Of a DNA stretch of 64,000 nucleotides, positions 50,815 through 61,609 are shown in pieces. The notes beneath the pieces are model-generated. The model saw only the letters and a program-made list of their open reading frames with translations. It was not told where the DNA came from and did no database searches. The DNA comes from Arsukibacterium sp. MJ3. GTDB lineage: Bacteria > Pseudomonadota > Gammaproteobacteria > Enterobacterales > Alteromonadaceae. The stretch is from assembly GCF_000987765.1 (NCBI RefSeq), contig NZ_LAHP01000004.1, positions 62,001 to 126,000 of the forward strand. Reading direction: 5' to 3'. A program made the position numbers and the translations under genes. Every line of letters starts with the position of its first letter. Positions within the stretch are counted from its first letter, which is position 1.

Positions 50815-53800
50815 ATGGACACTAACAAAGGTATTATTGCCTGGTTTGCCCGCAATAGCGTTGCAGCCAACTTATTAATGGCCATTATATTGGTGGCTGG
50901 TATTGCCTCGGCATTAACCATCAAAAAGCAGGCTTTTCCGGAAATTGAACTGGAAATAGTCAATATTCGGGTAGCGTATCTGGGCGCAGCACCACAAGAG
51001 GTGGAAACCGGCGTTGTTGATAAAATTGAAGAGAGTTTACGTGGTGTTAATGGCATAAAGCGCGTGCGTTCAACCGCCGTTGAAGGCTTAGCCAATATTC
51101 GGGTTGAAGTTGACTCAAATTACGATGTGCAAAGTGTCATGGATGAAATAAAAACCCAGGTGGGGTCTATTTCATCGTTGCCCGAGCAAACAGAAAGGCC
51201 GGTAGTTTACCGCGTTAGATTTCAAAGCAATGTGATGTGGTTATCGCTCTATGGCGATGCTCCTGAGCGCACCTTAAAAGAGCTGGCAAAAGACATTCGG
51301 GATGAAATAAAAAAGCAGCCTGGTGTTAGTAAAGTAGAAGTGGTGGCGGCCCGAGATTATGAAGTGTCGGTAGAAGTACCTGAGCTTAAATTAAAAGAAT
51401 ATGGCTTAACCTTAGATCAGGTGGTGGCGGCGATTCGGGCCAGTTCAGTTGATTTACCCGGTGGTGCTATCCGCTCTGAAAGTGGCAATATTTTACTGCG
51501 TACCAAAGGTCAGGCTTATAATCAGGCTGATTTTGACAATATTGTATTACTAAAATTTGCCGATGGTAGCCGCTTAACGCTGGGTGAAATTGCTAACGTC
51601 AATGATGGTTTTATTGAACGCAGTCGCTTGGCCACCTTTAATGGTAAAAACAGTGTTTCTATTAAAATTGATGCGGTAGGCGAAGACGATACGCTGCAAA
51701 TTGCCGACACCGTGAAGCAATATGTTAAGGATAAGAAAGCCAGCTTGCCACCGAGTGTGCAATTAGATTATTGGGGCGATTCCAGCTATTACTTGCAAGG
51801 CCGGCTGGATTTAATGACGGGTAACTTATTTTATGGCGTTATTTTGGTGTTGCTGGCGTTAACACTTTTTTTAGAATTTCGGGTCGCCTTTTGGGTTATG
51901 GTGGGTATTCCGGTGTGTTTTTTGGGCGCGTTAGCGATGCTGCCACTGCCGATGTTTGATGTCTCCATTAATATGATCAGTTTATTTGGTTTTATTTTGG
52001 TGCTGGGGATAGTGGTCGACGATGCCATTATTATTGGTGAAAGTGCCTACACAGAAATAGAGAAACACGGCAAATCGACCAATGCGGTTATTGCTGGGGC
52101 GCAAAAAGTAGCCATGCCTGCTACCTTTGGGGTGTTAACCACCATCGCTGCCTTCGTGCCGATGTTGATGGTCGGTGGTGGCCAGTCTGCTATTTGGGAG
52201 TCTATCGCCTGGGTAGTAGTGTTATGTCTGGTATTTTCGATTATCGAATCCAAGCTCATTTTACCGGCGCATATTGCTAATATGGACACTAAACCCTGGA
52301 ACCCGGATAAAGGGGGTATTTACGCGCTCGGTCGTTTTGGCAGTAATACGTTAAAACGGATACGCCAGGCGGTATCCCGGGTGTTGTTTCGCTTTATTCA
52401 TAATAGTTACAAGCCTTTTATTGAGCGTTGTATTCGTTTGCGTTATTTAACCATGGCCAGCTTTTTTGCTATGTTAATTATAATGATCGGTGTGTTGCAG
52501 GGTGGATTTGTCCGTTGGGTGTTTTTTCCGGATATTCCTAGTGACTTTATTCAAGCTAACGTGCAAATGGAAGAAGGATCTTCAAACGAAGCCACCGTAT
52601 TAGCTATGCAGGAAATTGAACGTGCCTTACTGCGCACCAACAGCGAGCTTGGCCGGGAATTTAACGAAGATGTTATTAAACATCGTCTGGTGTTTTTAAA
52701 CAGTGATACCGCAGGCCAGTTGGTAGTCGAGTTAGAAAAGAGTGAGACCCGCGAAATAGATGGTTTTGAAATTGCAAGGCGCTGGCGTGAGCAGGTACCA
52801 GAAATTCCTGGGCTTAAATCCTTTAAAATTAACAGCTCTACCATGGGCGGCGGTGGCGCTGATATCGCCTTGCAACTTCGTGGTAGCAACCTACAGAACC
52901 TGCAATTAGCTACCGAAGAACTAAAAAGCCGCTTAGCCGAGTATGCTGGCGTGTTTGACATTGAAGATAATTTACTGGGCGGTAACGATGAAATTGTACT
53001 GGCGTTAAAGCCCGAAGCGGAATTGCTGGGCATTAGTCTGGCCGATTTAGCACGACAGGTGCGTTACGGTTTTTATGGCGCAGAAGCACAACGGCTGCAA
53101 CGAAATGGCGAAGAAATTAAAGTAATGGTGCGTTATCCAAGTGAGGAGCGCCGGTCTATTGGTGATTTGGAAAATATGCGCATTCGCACCGCAGATGGTG
53201 GCGAAGTGCCGTTTTCACGGGTAGCAAGTTACATTATGCAGCCCAGTTTCAGTGCTATTACAAGGGTAAATGGCGAGCGGGCGGTTACTATTACTGCTGC
53301 GGCTGATAAAACCCAGATTGAACCAGGTGTAGTGGTGCGTGAAATTAAAGATAAGGTGATTAAAGAACTGGAACAAAAATATCTGGGGGTAACCGGCTCA
53401 TTAGACGGCGCCAGTCAGGATGAAATTGATGCCCAGGTTGATTTAATGAAAGCAGCCGCGCTGGCGCTGTTTGCGATTTACGCCTTAATGGCTATTCCGC
53501 TTAAATCATATAGTCAGCCGCTGATTATCATGAGCGTCATTCCCTTTGGCCTAATTGGTGCCTTAATTGGCCACATGCTGCTGGGCCTTAGTTTAAGTAT
53601 TATGTCGATTTTTGGCTTGGTGGCGTTGGCTGGGGTGGTGGTAAATGATAGCTTGATCATGGTGGACTTCGTTAACCGCGCCAGGGAGCGGGGCGTTGCG
53701 GTGCGCCAAGCCGTGGTAGAGGCCGGCACTCAGCGTTTTCGGGCGATATTGCTTACCTCGCTTACCACCTTTGTCGGTTTGGCCCCCATAGTGCTGGAGC

Positions 53801-54351
53801 GCAGTTTACAGGCAAAAATTGTGGTACCGATGGCGGTGTCTTTAGCCTTTGGTATTTTATTTGCTACGGTAATAACGTTGATACTGATACCGGCGTTGTA
53901 CGTTATTCTCGAAGACATTAAAAAGACTGTACCACAAGCTTTTAATAGCTTTGGTCGGGCCATTCGCAGTTATGCCCTATTTGATCAGGCGGATAGCCGG
54001 CGTGAGTTCTGGCAGTTTTTCTGGGTACATATCGCCGTGCTGTTTGTGTTGATCATTGTTGACGTTATTGTATCTGGTTCAGGTTTACTACCTAAGTGGG
54101 TTATCAGCCTGAGCTATTTAATCGCCATGACGTTGCCGATTGCGGCAGCAATGTGTCGCCGGTTAAACGATTTACAGTACAGCCGTTGGTGGGCATTGCT
54201 GCTGCTAATTCCGCTGCTGGGTTTAGTGGCGTTATTAGTGATGTCGTTATTTGCCGGAAAAAGTGCCACCATTGATAACGATCCTGCTAATAGCGACGCT
54301 GCTGAGCAAACTGATACAGCGCCCCTGGCAATGGGCCGGGGTAGCTATTAA
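50815..54351 (+). CDS. RND efflux permease with C-terminal DUF805-like domain
   Basis: An 1178-residue inner-membrane drug/proton antiporter of the AcrB class. Residues 1-1035 are a complete RND unit: 12 membrane helices, two large periplasmic loops, and the proton-relay Asp pair in ILVLGIVVDDAIIIGE (about 401-402). Beyond the last RND helix, from about residue 1050 to 1150 (53958-54260), there is a DUF805-like module: YALFDQADSRREFWQFFW, several short helices, then CRRLNDLQYSRWWALLLLIPLLG. That adds about 130 residues to the usual length. It is co-transcribed with the adaptor. Substrates cannot be inferred. Confidence 0.92.
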   Translation: MDTNKGIIAWFARNSVAANLLMAIILVAGIASALTIKKQAFPEIELEIVNIRVAYLGAAPQEVETGVVDKIEESLRGVNGIKRVRSTAVEGLANIRVEVDSNYDVQSVMDEIKTQVGSISSLPEQTERPVVYRVRFQSNVMWLSLYGDAPERTLKELAKDIRDEIKKQPGVSKVEVVAARDYEVSVEVPELKLKEYGLTLDQVVAAIRASSVDLPGGAIRSESGNILLRTKGQAYNQADFDNIVLLKFADGSRLTLGEIANVNDGFIERSRLATFNGKNSVSIKIDAVGEDDTLQIADTVKQYVKDKKASLPPSVQLDYWGDSSYYLQGRLDLMTGNLFYGVILVLLALTLFLEFRVAFWVMVGIPVCFLGALAMLPLPMFDVSINMISLFGFILVLGIVVDDAIIIGESAYTEIEKHGKSTNAVIAGAQKVAMPATFGVLTTIAAFVPMLMVGGGQSAIWESIAWVVVLCLVFSIIESKLILPAHIANMDTKPWNPDKGGIYALGRFGSNTLKRIRQAVSRVLFRFIHNSYKPFIERCIRLRYLTMASFFAMLIIMIGVLQGGFVRWVFFPDIPSDFIQANVQMEEGSSNEATVLAMQEIERALLRTNSELGREFNEDVIKHRLVFLNSDTAGQLVVELEKSETREIDGFEIARRWREQVPEIPGLKSFKINSSTMGGGGADIALQLRGSNLQNLQLATEELKSRLAEYAGVFDIEDNLLGGNDEIVLALKPEAELLGISLADLARQVRYGFYGAEAQRLQRNGEEIKVMVRYPSEERRSIGDLENMRIRTADGGEVPFSRVASYIMQPSFSAITRVNGERAVTITAAADKTQIEPGVVVREIKDKVIKELEQKYLGVTGSLDGASQDEIDAQVDLMKAAALALFAIYALMAIPLKSYSQPLIIMSVIPFGLIGALIGHMLLGLSLSIMSIFGLVALAGVVVNDSLIMVDFVNRARERGVAVRQAVVEAGTQRFRAILLTSLTTFVGLAPIVLERSLQAKIVVPMAVSLAFGILFATVITLILIPALYVILEDIKKTVPQAFNSFGRAIRSYALFDQADSRREFWQFFWVHIAVLFVLIIVDVIVSGSGLLPKWVISLSYLIAMTLPIAAAMCRRLNDLQYSRWWALLLLIPLLGLVALLVMSLFAGKSATIDNDPANSDAAEQTDTAPLAMGRGSY

Positions 54352-54403
54352 TCAGGAAGCGATAAAACACAAAGTACCAGGCTGGAGGCGGTAATCTGAA
54401 TAC

Positions 54404-56035
54404 ATGACTTCACTGCAATGGATAACAGCGACCATGCCGCTGTTAAGTGTTTTTATTTTACTGGTGTTGTTGCGCATGCCCGCTAGCCGGGCAATGCCAC
54501 TGAGTTTGCTTATTTGTGCATTGCTTGCCTATCTGGTGTGGCAAATGCCCGTAGTGCAGCTGGCTGCTGCCGTTGCTGAAGGGCTGGTAATTGCCAGCAC
54601 CATTTTATGGATCGTGTTTGGCGCTATTTTATTACTTAACGTGTTAAAACAGACTGGCGCTATCGATGTTATTAAAACCGGCTTTGGCGCCATATCTCCT
54701 GACAAGCGGGTACAGCTAATTATTATAGCCTGGTTATTTGGCAGCTTTTTAGAAGGGGCTGCCGGCTTTGGTACCCCGGCTGCTATTGCGGCGCCTTTGT
54801 TGGTGGCGCTGGGCTTTAGCCCAATTTCTGCAGTGGTGCTGGCCCTGGTTGCCGATTCCAGTGCGGTGTCTTTTGGGGCGGTTGGCACACCGGTGCTGGT
54901 CGGTATTGCCCAGGGTGTGCCAGGTATAGATCATGACGCTGTACTGCAAGTTGCCTTAACAGCGATCAGTATCGATATCGCTGTTGCTTCTTGGTTACCA
55001 CTGATAATGGTTGTAATGCTAACCCGTTTTTTTAGCATGCAGCGTAGTTGGCGCGATGGCCTGGCCATTGCGCCCTTTGCCCTGTTAAGTGGTTTAGCTT
55101 TTACCGTGCCAGCGTATTTGGTTGCGCTATTGCTGGGGCCTGAATTTCCGTCGATACTTGGCGCGCTTACCGGTTTAGCCCTTATTTGCACCGCCGCCCG
55201 TTACAAGATATTGCTGCCTGCTAGGCCATGGTTGTTTAATAGTTACGGCGTCGACCAGGAGGCTTTGCAGTCGCAGTCAGGGGCAAGCCCGGCTAAATCA
55301 GCTATGTTACTGCCAGCGACTATGTCACTGGCCCGCGCCTGGTTACCATACGTATTGGTAGCAGTGTTGCTGGTGCTCAGCCGGATCCCGAGCTTACCAA
55401 TTAAGCAATATTTGCAGCAACTGGCATGGCAATGGCCGGTTATTTTTGGCACTGAGCTTAGTGTCTCGGTAAGCCCGTTATATTTACCTGGTACGCTGTT
55501 CGTGTTGGTAGCTATTGTCAGTTGTTTTTTGCTGCGCGGGTCAACTACCATGTTAATGGCATCCTGCAGGCACAGTGGCCAGATGCTGTTGCCATCAGTA
55601 ATCGCCTTGGCAGGTGCGGTGCCGATGGTACGAATTTTTCTACAGTCTGATATTAATAGCGCCGGGCTGCCGGCGATGCCGTTAGCGCTAGCAACCGAGG
55701 CGGCGTACTATCTAGCTGATAGTTGGCTGTGGATTGCGCCCTTTGTTGGCGCATTGGGCTCTTTTATTGCGGGCTCAGCTACCTTTTCAAATTTAATGTT
55801 TGGCAGCTTTCAGCAAGCTATGGCGGTAGAGGCGGCTGTGCCATTAAAGTTGGTGCTTGCCTTACAAATGTTGGGTGCTAATGCCGGAAATATGATTTGT
55901 GTTGTTAATGTGGTGGCTGCTGCCAGTGTGGTGAATTTACAAGGACGAGAAGGTGATATTATTCGATATACATTATTCCCCATGCTATTTTATTGTGTTG
56001 CTGCCAGCTTGATCGCTTGGCTTCTGTTTACTTAA
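54404..56035 (+). CDS. L-lactate permease family transporter
   Basis: A 543-residue inner-membrane transporter with about 12-14 helices, of the LctP/LldP family of lactate and glycolate-proton symporters. Family hallmarks are [28 protein letters not shown] and [17 protein letters not shown] in the N-terminal half and [16 protein letters not shown] in the C-terminal half. No lactate dehydrogenase gene is adjacent. It lies 52 bases after the RND permease on the same strand; GGAGG is about 15 bases from the ATG, so the start is slightly uncertain. Confidence 0.9.
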   Translation: MTSLQWITATMPLLSVFILLVLLRMPASRAMPLSLLICALLAYLVWQMPVVQLAAAVAEGLVIASTILWIVFGAILLLNVLKQTGAIDVIKTGFGAISPDKRVQLIIIAWLFGSFLEGAAGFGTPAAIAAPLLVALGFSPISAVVLALVADSSAVSFGAVGTPVLVGIAQGVPGIDHDAVLQVALTAISIDIAVASWLPLIMVVMLTRFFSMQRSWRDGLAIAPFALLSGLAFTVPAYLVALLLGPEFPSILGALTGLALICTAARYKILLPARPWLFNSYGVDQEALQSQSGASPAKSAMLLPATMSLARAWLPYVLVAVLLVLSRIPSLPIKQYLQQLAWQWPVIFGTELSVSVSPLYLPGTLFVLVAIVSCFLLRGSTTMLMASCRHSGQMLLPSVIALAGAVPMVRIFLQSDINSAGLPAMPLALATEAAYYLADSWLWIAPFVGALGSFIAGSATFSNLMFGSFQQAMAVEAAVPLKLVLALQMLGANAGNMICVVNVVAAASVVNLQGREGDIIRYTLFPMLFYCVAASLIAWLLFT

Positions 56036-56138
56036 CCCTGCTTTTATTTATTGCAGTGATTGGCTGAAAAACTAAAAGCAGTTATGTTAAACGTTGCCAG
56101 GATGTTTTGCGGCCAGTTGTGCAGAATGTAAGGATTTT

Positions 56139-56399
56139 ATGAAAATTATTTTTAAGGCTAACGATATATTAGAGGCACATATTGTTGCCGGTATGCTGCA
56201 GTCATATGGTATTGCCACGCATGTTGGCGGTCACTATTTACAAGGTGCGGTGGGTGATTTAGCCCCAATGGGTATTGCCAATATTTTTGTACAGGATGAT
56301 CAGGTTGAAGAAGCGGAGCTGCTGGTTGCAGAATATCAAAATGATAGCGCAAGCAGTAACGAATGGGATGATCCGTTACTGCTGCCCGATAGCCGTTAA
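56139..56399 (+). CDS. DUF2007-like small protein
   Basis: An 86-residue protein from the ATG at 56139, with TAAGGAT upstream. The frame extends 15 codons further, but this start has the ribosome site. The DUF2007 core is visible: [22 protein letters not shown] followed by a strand/turn and [20 protein letters not shown]. Family members are small ferredoxin-fold proteins of unknown role. Its last four bases overlap the end of the convergent sdaA gene. Confidence 0.82.
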   Translation: MKIIFKANDILEAHIVAGMLQSYGIATHVGGHYLQGAVGDLAPMGIANIFVQDDQVEEAELLVAEYQNDSASSNEWDDPLLLPDSR

Positions 56400-57778
56400 C
56401 ACTCGATAATATTTACTGCCAGACCACCGCGAGAGGTTTCTTTATATTTGGTTTGCATATCGCGGCCGGTATCCCACATGGTTTTAATCACTTTATCCAG
56501 TGATACTTTTTGATCGCCACAGCCACGCAGCGCCAGCCGTGAGGCGTTAATTGCTTTAATCGCGCCCATGGCATTGCGTTCAATACACGGCACCTGAACC
56601 AAGCCGCCTACCGGATCGCAGGTTAAGCCAAGGTTATGTTCCATGCCAATTTCAGCAGCATTTTCAGCATGCAGCGGCGTGCCGCCCTGAATTTCGGTTA
56701 GCGCAGCCGCCGCCATTGAGCAGGCCACGCCTACTTCGCCCTGACAGCCGACTTCAGCACCTGAAATTGAGGCGTTTTTCTTATATAAAATACCAATAGC
56801 CGCAGCGGTAAGCAGGTAGCGGGTAGCGATTTCCGGGCTAACGGGCTGAATAAATTTATCAAAATACATAAGTACTGCCGGAATAATACCGGCGGCGCCA
56901 TTCGTTGGAGCAGTAACCACTCGGCCACCAGCCGCATTTTCTTCATTAACTGCCAGCGCAAACAGGTTTACCCAGTCCATTACCTGCAGTGGATCATTAC
57001 TTTTCTCGGTAATTAAGCGTTTATACAGCGCCGGTGCTCGACGTTTTACTTTTAAGCCCCCGGGTAAAATACCCTCAGTTTTTATACCGCGGTCGATACA
57101 CGCGCGCATGGTAAGCCAGATATTATTCAGTTCACTTTCAATTTGCGCTGGGCTGCGCAGTACCTTTTCGTTTTCCAGCATTAGGCTGGAAATCGACAAG
57201 CCATTTTCTTTACACAGCGCCAATAACTCGGCGCCGGATTCATATGGAAAGGGTGGCGGGTTATCGTTAGCAAATTGGCTAGCCGCTTCTTTTTCTTTAG
57301 CAAAGTCGTCGGCTTTCACAATAAAACCGCCGCCTATGGAAAAGTATATTTCGCGAAGTAACTCTTGTTTTTCGCTGTCAAAAGCCACCAGTTCCATACC
57401 ATTCGAGTGTTCTTTTAAGGTTTTTCGCCGGTGAAAGACAATAGCGCCTTCCCGTGGGAATTTGACACTCTGGCTTTGTGCCAGCTGCAGTTGCTGGCTG
57501 TCATGAACTTGTTTAAGCAAGCCGTTAACCGTATCCGGGTCGATGGTTTCGGGCAAATAGCCAGAAAGGCCAAGAATAACCGCTTTACCGGTACCATGGC
57601 CGACGCCGGTTTGTCCCAGAGAACCATAAAGCTCTACTTTAATGCAGGCAACCTTACTCAGTACCTCTGCTTCAATAAGGTTATCGGTAAATTTTTTCGC
57701 GGCGCGCATGGGGCCTACCGTATGCGAACTAGACGGGCCGATGCCAATACTAAACATGTCAAAAGCGCTGATAATCAT
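56396..57778 (-). CDS. sdaA: L-serine ammonia-lyase
   Basis: A 460-residue iron-sulfur enzyme that deaminates serine to pyruvate and ammonia. The N-terminal regulatory domain starts with [25 protein letters not shown]. The [4Fe-4S]-type cysteines appear in the C-terminal domain in [24 protein letters not shown] and the glycine-rich C-terminal region with RGCGDQ. Length equals E. coli SdaA. The ATG at 57778 has little ribosome site. It is a single gene on the minus strand. Confidence 0.95.
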   Translation of the reverse strand: MIISAFDMFSIGIGPSSSHTVGPMRAAKKFTDNLIEAEVLSKVACIKVELYGSLGQTGVGHGTGKAVILGLSGYLPETIDPDTVNGLLKQVHDSQQLQLAQSQSVKFPREGAIVFHRRKTLKEHSNGMELVAFDSEKQELLREIYFSIGGGFIVKADDFAKEKEAASQFANDNPPPFPYESGAELLALCKENGLSISSLMLENEKVLRSPAQIESELNNIWLTMRACIDRGIKTEGILPGGLKVKRRAPALYKRLITEKSNDPLQVMDWVNLFALAVNEENAAGGRVVTAPTNGAAGIIPAVLMYFDKFIQPVSPEIATRYLLTAAAIGILYKKNASISGAEVGCQGEVGVACSMAAAALTEIQGGTPLHAENAAEIGMEHNLGLTCDPVGGLVQVPCIERNAMGAIKAINASRLALRGCGDQKVSLDKVIKTMWDTGRDMQTKYKETSRGGLAVNIIEC

Positions 57779-57889
57779 AATGGGTATCTATTCGTTTATT
57801 TTATGAAATTAAAGCTATTGTAACGGAAGCGCGCCACTACTGTAAGCGGGTTATATTGAGGTATTAGATGCTGTAAGTTAAAGTTTACA

Positions 57890-58462
57890 TTAACGTAATT
57901 GTAAACAAAGCTGATGCATAATAGCGGCGGTAGCACCCCAAATAAACTTATCCTGATACGGCATGGCATGCAGCTGTTGCACTTTACCGCGCAGTGACAA
58001 GCTAAATTGATACCGGTTTTGCTGTGCTAAAAAATGGCTTAAGGGTACTTCAAACACACCGGCAACTTCTGTGGCTTGTAATATCCAGCTTGGCTGTGGT
58101 TTTAGCAAGCCAACCCACGGCACAATGGTAAAACCGGTAGTAGTCGGCTGCAGCGGTAAGCGCCCGAGTACTAATACAGCAGTTGGCGCCAGCCCAATCT
58201 CTTCTTGTGCTTCACGCAGTGCCGCCTGGCTGCTGTGTTCACCCGGCTCTATCCGCCCGCCCGGAAAACTGATCTGCCCGGGGTGGTGGCGCAAGTGCAG
58301 CGCCCGTTGGGTAAATAATACCTTAAGCTCATGGCCATAATCAATTATCGGCACTAATACGGCGGCTTGCTGGCTGTCGTTGCCAATGGGGCTGATATTG
58401 CCGTTTTTAGTGATGCTATTGCAGGTTAAAACAAAACGGCTACAAAATTGCTCATATAGCAT
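57890..58462 (-). CDS. nudL: CoA pyrophosphatase (NudL-like Nudix hydrolase)
   Basis: A 190-residue Nudix enzyme. The combined CoA-Nudix signature is visible: LFTQRALHLRHHPGQISFPGG upstream of and into the Nudix box, whose core is LREAQEEIGLAP. Such enzymes split CoA and its derivatives to 4'-phosphopantetheine and adenosine phosphates. The start overlaps the end of pabB by 11 bases, and the pabB-nudL order is also seen in E. coli. Confidence 0.9.
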   Translation of the reverse strand: MLYEQFCSRFVLTCNSITKNGNISPIGNDSQQAAVLVPIIDYGHELKVLFTQRALHLRHHPGQISFPGGRIEPGEHSSQAALREAQEEIGLAPTAVLVLGRLPLQPTTTGFTIVPWVGLLKPQPSWILQATEVAGVFEVPLSHFLAQQNRYQFSLSLRGKVQQLHAMPYQDKFIWGATAAIMHQLCLQLR

Positions 58463-59873
58463 CGATGTTATCTCGTGCTTGCTGCTGTTGTTTTATTTGC
58501 GGCAACATTTGCGGCATTAACCGTAACAGCACCGGCAAAATTTTATTCACTTTATCTAGTGTTTCCTGATATTCGCTATTCACTTCAGAGTCGGCCACGA
58601 TACCGCCGCCGGCCCAGCAATACAGTGTATTCTTGCTACATACCAAGGTACGGATGGCAATATTAGTGTCCATGTCACCATTGTTATTAATGTAGCCAAT
58701 GGCACCGCAATACACCGAACGCCGGTGTGGCTCCAGCTGTTCGATAATCTGCATCGCCGCCACCTTGGGCGCACCGGTAATAGAGCCGCCCGGAAAGGCG
58801 CCACGCAGTAAATCAGCGGCGTGGTATTCTGGTGCCAGAGTGCCGGTAACCGTGCTGACTAAATGGTGCACTGCCGGAAAGCTCTCTATGGCGAAGAGTT
58901 GAGGCACGGCTACGCTGCCGATACGGCAAACTTTGCCTAAGTCGTTGCGCAGTAAATCGACAATCATCACATTTTCTGCCCGATCTTTTTCGGCCTGCTG
59001 CAACTGTTCGGCGGCTTGCTTATCCAGTTCCGGGTTGCTGTGGCGGGGCCGGGTGCCTTTAATTGGTTTGGTTTCCACCTGCCGGTTTTTTAATTGCAAA
59101 AAACGCTCAGGCGAAATGCTAATCACTGCGCCATGTTCCAGCCGGATAAACGCTGAAAAAGGCGCGGCATTGGCTTGGCGTAGCGTTAAATAAGCTTGCC
59201 ACTCGTCGCCCTGATACGTGGCGCTAAAACGCTGCGCCAGGTTAATTTGATAACAATTACCGTTTAATAAATGCTGCTGAATTTGCTCAAAACGCTCAGT
59301 GTATTGCTGCTGGCTCATATTTGCTTGCCAGCCACTGGTAAGCTGAAATGGCGGGCGGGTTATACTTTTTAAAAAGTGATGTTGTATTTGCTGCCAGCGT
59401 GCTAGCGCATTGCCGTTATAATCAACACACCAGAGTTGCTGCAATTGTTTATCCAGCACCAGTGCAAAGCTGTAAAGGCCAATTGCCATATCGGGTAGCT
59501 GAATATCGTGCTGACTGAGCGAGGGCAGCTGCTCGAGGTAGCGGCCGAGATCATAGCCAAAATAGCCGAGGGCGCCGCCACTAAAGGGCAATTCACTGGT
59601 TACTGCGCTAGGAAAATAGCGTTTAAGGGCGCCATCTAATACTGTAAAAGGGTCCTCTGTATAATCATGTTTGCCATGGTCATCCTGCAAAGTTGAGACC
59701 CCGGCTTTGGCCGTTAAGGTTGCCAGCGGTTGCATTACCATAATGTGGTAACGGCTATTCGGATGATTATCCGCAGCAGAGTCGAGCAACATGGCCCAAG
59801 GCTGGTGGGCAACATAGCCGAATAACTCGGCCAAATCCTTTGGCGCGGGCTGTGGAATTAAATACTGCTGCAT
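58452..59873 (-). CDS. pabB: Aminodeoxychorismate synthase component I
   Basis: A 473-residue chorismate-utilising enzyme that, with the PabA amidotransferase, makes 4-amino-4-deoxychorismate for folate. The signature regions PIKGTRPRHSN (with the lysine that attacks C2), ENVMIVDLLRNDLGKV and GGSITGAPKVAAMQIIEQLEP mark it as PabB rather than TrpE. The last 15 residues are Gln-rich. It is first in a pabB-nudL transcript behind a good sigma-70 promoter. Confidence 0.95.
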   Translation of the reverse strand: MQQYLIPQPAPKDLAELFGYVAHQPWAMLLDSAADNHPNSRYHIMVMQPLATLTAKAGVSTLQDDHGKHDYTEDPFTVLDGALKRYFPSAVTSELPFSGGALGYFGYDLGRYLEQLPSLSQHDIQLPDMAIGLYSFALVLDKQLQQLWCVDYNGNALARWQQIQHHFLKSITRPPFQLTSGWQANMSQQQYTERFEQIQQHLLNGNCYQINLAQRFSATYQGDEWQAYLTLRQANAAPFSAFIRLEHGAVISISPERFLQLKNRQVETKPIKGTRPRHSNPELDKQAAEQLQQAEKDRAENVMIVDLLRNDLGKVCRIGSVAVPQLFAIESFPAVHHLVSTVTGTLAPEYHAADLLRGAFPGGSITGAPKVAAMQIIEQLEPHRRSVYCGAIGYINNNGDMDTNIAIRTLVCSKNTLYCWAGGGIVADSEVNSEYQETLDKVNKILPVLLRLMPQMLPQIKQQQQARDNIDAI

Positions 59874-59905
59874 AGAAGGGCTAGCCGCTGTTTTGTATGC
59901 GCGCT

Positions 59906-59934
59906 ATTATACCAGCAGAGTACCCAATAGTTAA
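59906..59934 (-). promoter_or_regulatory. Sigma-70 promoter of pabB-nudL
   Basis: On the minus strand TTAACT (59929-59934), a 17-base spacer ending in TGG, and a perfect TATAAT (59906-59911). This is an extended -10 promoter with a start site about 25 bases before the pabB ATG. Confidence 0.75.
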
Positions 59935-59986
59935 TGGTTTAGCCAGTCTCGACATTGGCCAGTTTTGACACTAAAGGAAAAAAAGC

Positions 59987-61549
59987 ATGACGGTAATTCG
60001 CCAACAAGACTTTATCGAGAGTATTGACGATGCATTGCAGTATATCTCGTACTATCATCCGCTGGATTTTATTCAGGCACTGGAGCAGGCATACCATAAA
60101 GAGCAAAATCAGGCCGCTAAAGATGCCATCGCCCAAATTCTGATTAACTCACGGATGTCAGCAGAAGGCCAACGGCCCATTTGTCAGGATACCGGTATTG
60201 TTACCTGCTTTGTTAAAGTGGGTATGGAGGTGAAGTGGGATAAAACTGATTTAACGGTGCAGCAGATGGTAGACGAAGGTACCCGTCGTGCATATTTAAA
60301 CCCAGACAACCCGCTGCGCGCCTCTATTGTTGCTGATCCTGCTGGTTTGCGAAAAAATACTAAAGACAATACGCCGGCAGTGGTGCATATCGATTTAGTC
60401 GCTGGGCATCATGTTGACGTGATGATCGCTGCCAAAGGCGGTGGTTCTGAAAATAAAACTAAAATGGCCATGTTAAACCCTTCTGACTCTATTGTGGACT
60501 GGGTACTGGAAACCTTGCCCAAAATGGGCGCCGGCTGGTGCCCACCGGGTATGTTGGGTATTGGTATTGGCGGTACTGCCGAAAAAGCGGCGGTGCTGGC
60601 AAAAGAAGCATTAATGGAGCCGGTAAATATTCAAGAGCTTATTGCCAAAGGTGCCGAGACCGCCGATGAAAAGCTTCGCCTGGAGCTGTATGAAAAAGTG
60701 AACAAACTGGGGATTGGTGCTCAGGGCTTAGGCGGTTTAACGACGGTAGTTGATGTAAAAATTAACAGTGTGCCAACTCATGCGGCCAGTTTGCCGGTAG
60801 TGATGATCCCCAACTGTGCAGCAACCCGCCATTTGCATTTCCATTTAGATGGCAGTGGCCCGGCCAATATAACCCCACCAAAACTGGCAGACTGGCCACA
60901 GGTAACCTGGGAATTGGGTGCAAATGTGCGTCGGGTAAACCTGAATACCATTACCCCGGCAGACGTACAAACCTGGCAGGCGGGTGACACGGTATTGTTA
61001 AGTGGCAAAATGTTAACCGGTCGCGATGCCGCCCATAAGCGTATTGCCGACATGCTAAATAAAGGTGAAGGCATGCCTGAGGGTGTTGATCTGCACAACC
61101 GCTTTATTTATTACGTTGGCCCGGTTGATGCGGTGCGCGACGAAGTGGTAGGCCCTGCCGGCCCAACTACCGCGACCCGCATGGATAAATTTACTGAAAT
61201 GATGCTGTCACAAACCGGTTTACTGGGGATGATTGGTAAATCTGAGCGCGGCGATATGACGGTAGAGAGTATTAAAAAACACAAAGCGGTGTATTTAATG
61301 GCAGTAGGCGGGGCAGCTTATCTGGTCTCTAAAGCCATTAAAAAATCGAGGGTGGTGGCCTTTGCCGACTTAGGCATGGAAGCCATTTATGAATTTGACG
61401 TTGAAGACATGCCGGTAACTGTCGCCGTAGATTCCAACGGTAATAACGTGCATAAACAAGGGCCGGCAATTTGGAAAGCCAATATTGCCGAGTTGGACGC
61501 CAAGCTCAGCGCAAAAACACCCGGCGCAAAAACGCGCAACGAACAATAA
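59987..61549 (+). CDS. fumA: Fumarate hydratase class I
   Basis: A 520-residue iron-sulfur fumarase that interconverts fumarate and malate in the TCA cycle. The N-terminal catalytic module has the cluster cysteine Cys66 in RPICQDTGI and the segment VMIAAKGGGSENKTKM; another conserved cysteine lies in IPNCAATRH. The C-terminal beta module has SGKMLTGRDAAHKRI and YYVGPVDA. The ATG follows AAAGGAAA. It is closed by the terminator at 61562. Fused (single-chain) type, as in E. coli FumA/FumB. Confidence 0.96.
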   Translation: MTVIRQQDFIESIDDALQYISYYHPLDFIQALEQAYHKEQNQAAKDAIAQILINSRMSAEGQRPICQDTGIVTCFVKVGMEVKWDKTDLTVQQMVDEGTRRAYLNPDNPLRASIVADPAGLRKNTKDNTPAVVHIDLVAGHHVDVMIAAKGGGSENKTKMAMLNPSDSIVDWVLETLPKMGAGWCPPGMLGIGIGGTAEKAAVLAKEALMEPVNIQELIAKGAETADEKLRLELYEKVNKLGIGAQGLGGLTTVVDVKINSVPTHAASLPVVMIPNCAATRHLHFHLDGSGPANITPPKLADWPQVTWELGANVRRVNLNTITPADVQTWQAGDTVLLSGKMLTGRDAAHKRIADMLNKGEGMPEGVDLHNRFIYYVGPVDAVRDEVVGPAGPTTATRMDKFTEMMLSQTGLLGMIGKSERGDMTVESIKKHKAVYLMAVGGAAYLVSKAIKKSRVVAFADLGMEAIYEFDVEDMPVTVAVDSNGNNVHKQGPAIWKANIAELDAKLSAKTPGAKTRNEQ

Positions 61550-61561
61550 TAAAAACATATC

Positions 61562-61590
61562 AGCGCTGCCATTACACAGCGCTTTTTTTT
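61562..61590 (+). terminator. Terminator between fumA and the S9 peptidase gene
   Basis: Stem AGCGCTG / CAGCGCT around an eight-base loop, followed by eight T residues. It insulates the peptidase gene, which starts 20 bases later, so that gene may depend on read-through or a promoter overlapping here. Confidence 0.8.
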
Positions 61591-61609
61591 GCTTAGTAAA
61601 GGAGCGAAT

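Noticed and set aside
54529..54888. A 119-codon minus-strand ORF inside the lactate permease gene
   Set aside because: Low-complexity Ala/Thr/Pro translation, no ribosome site; a shadow of the permease frame.
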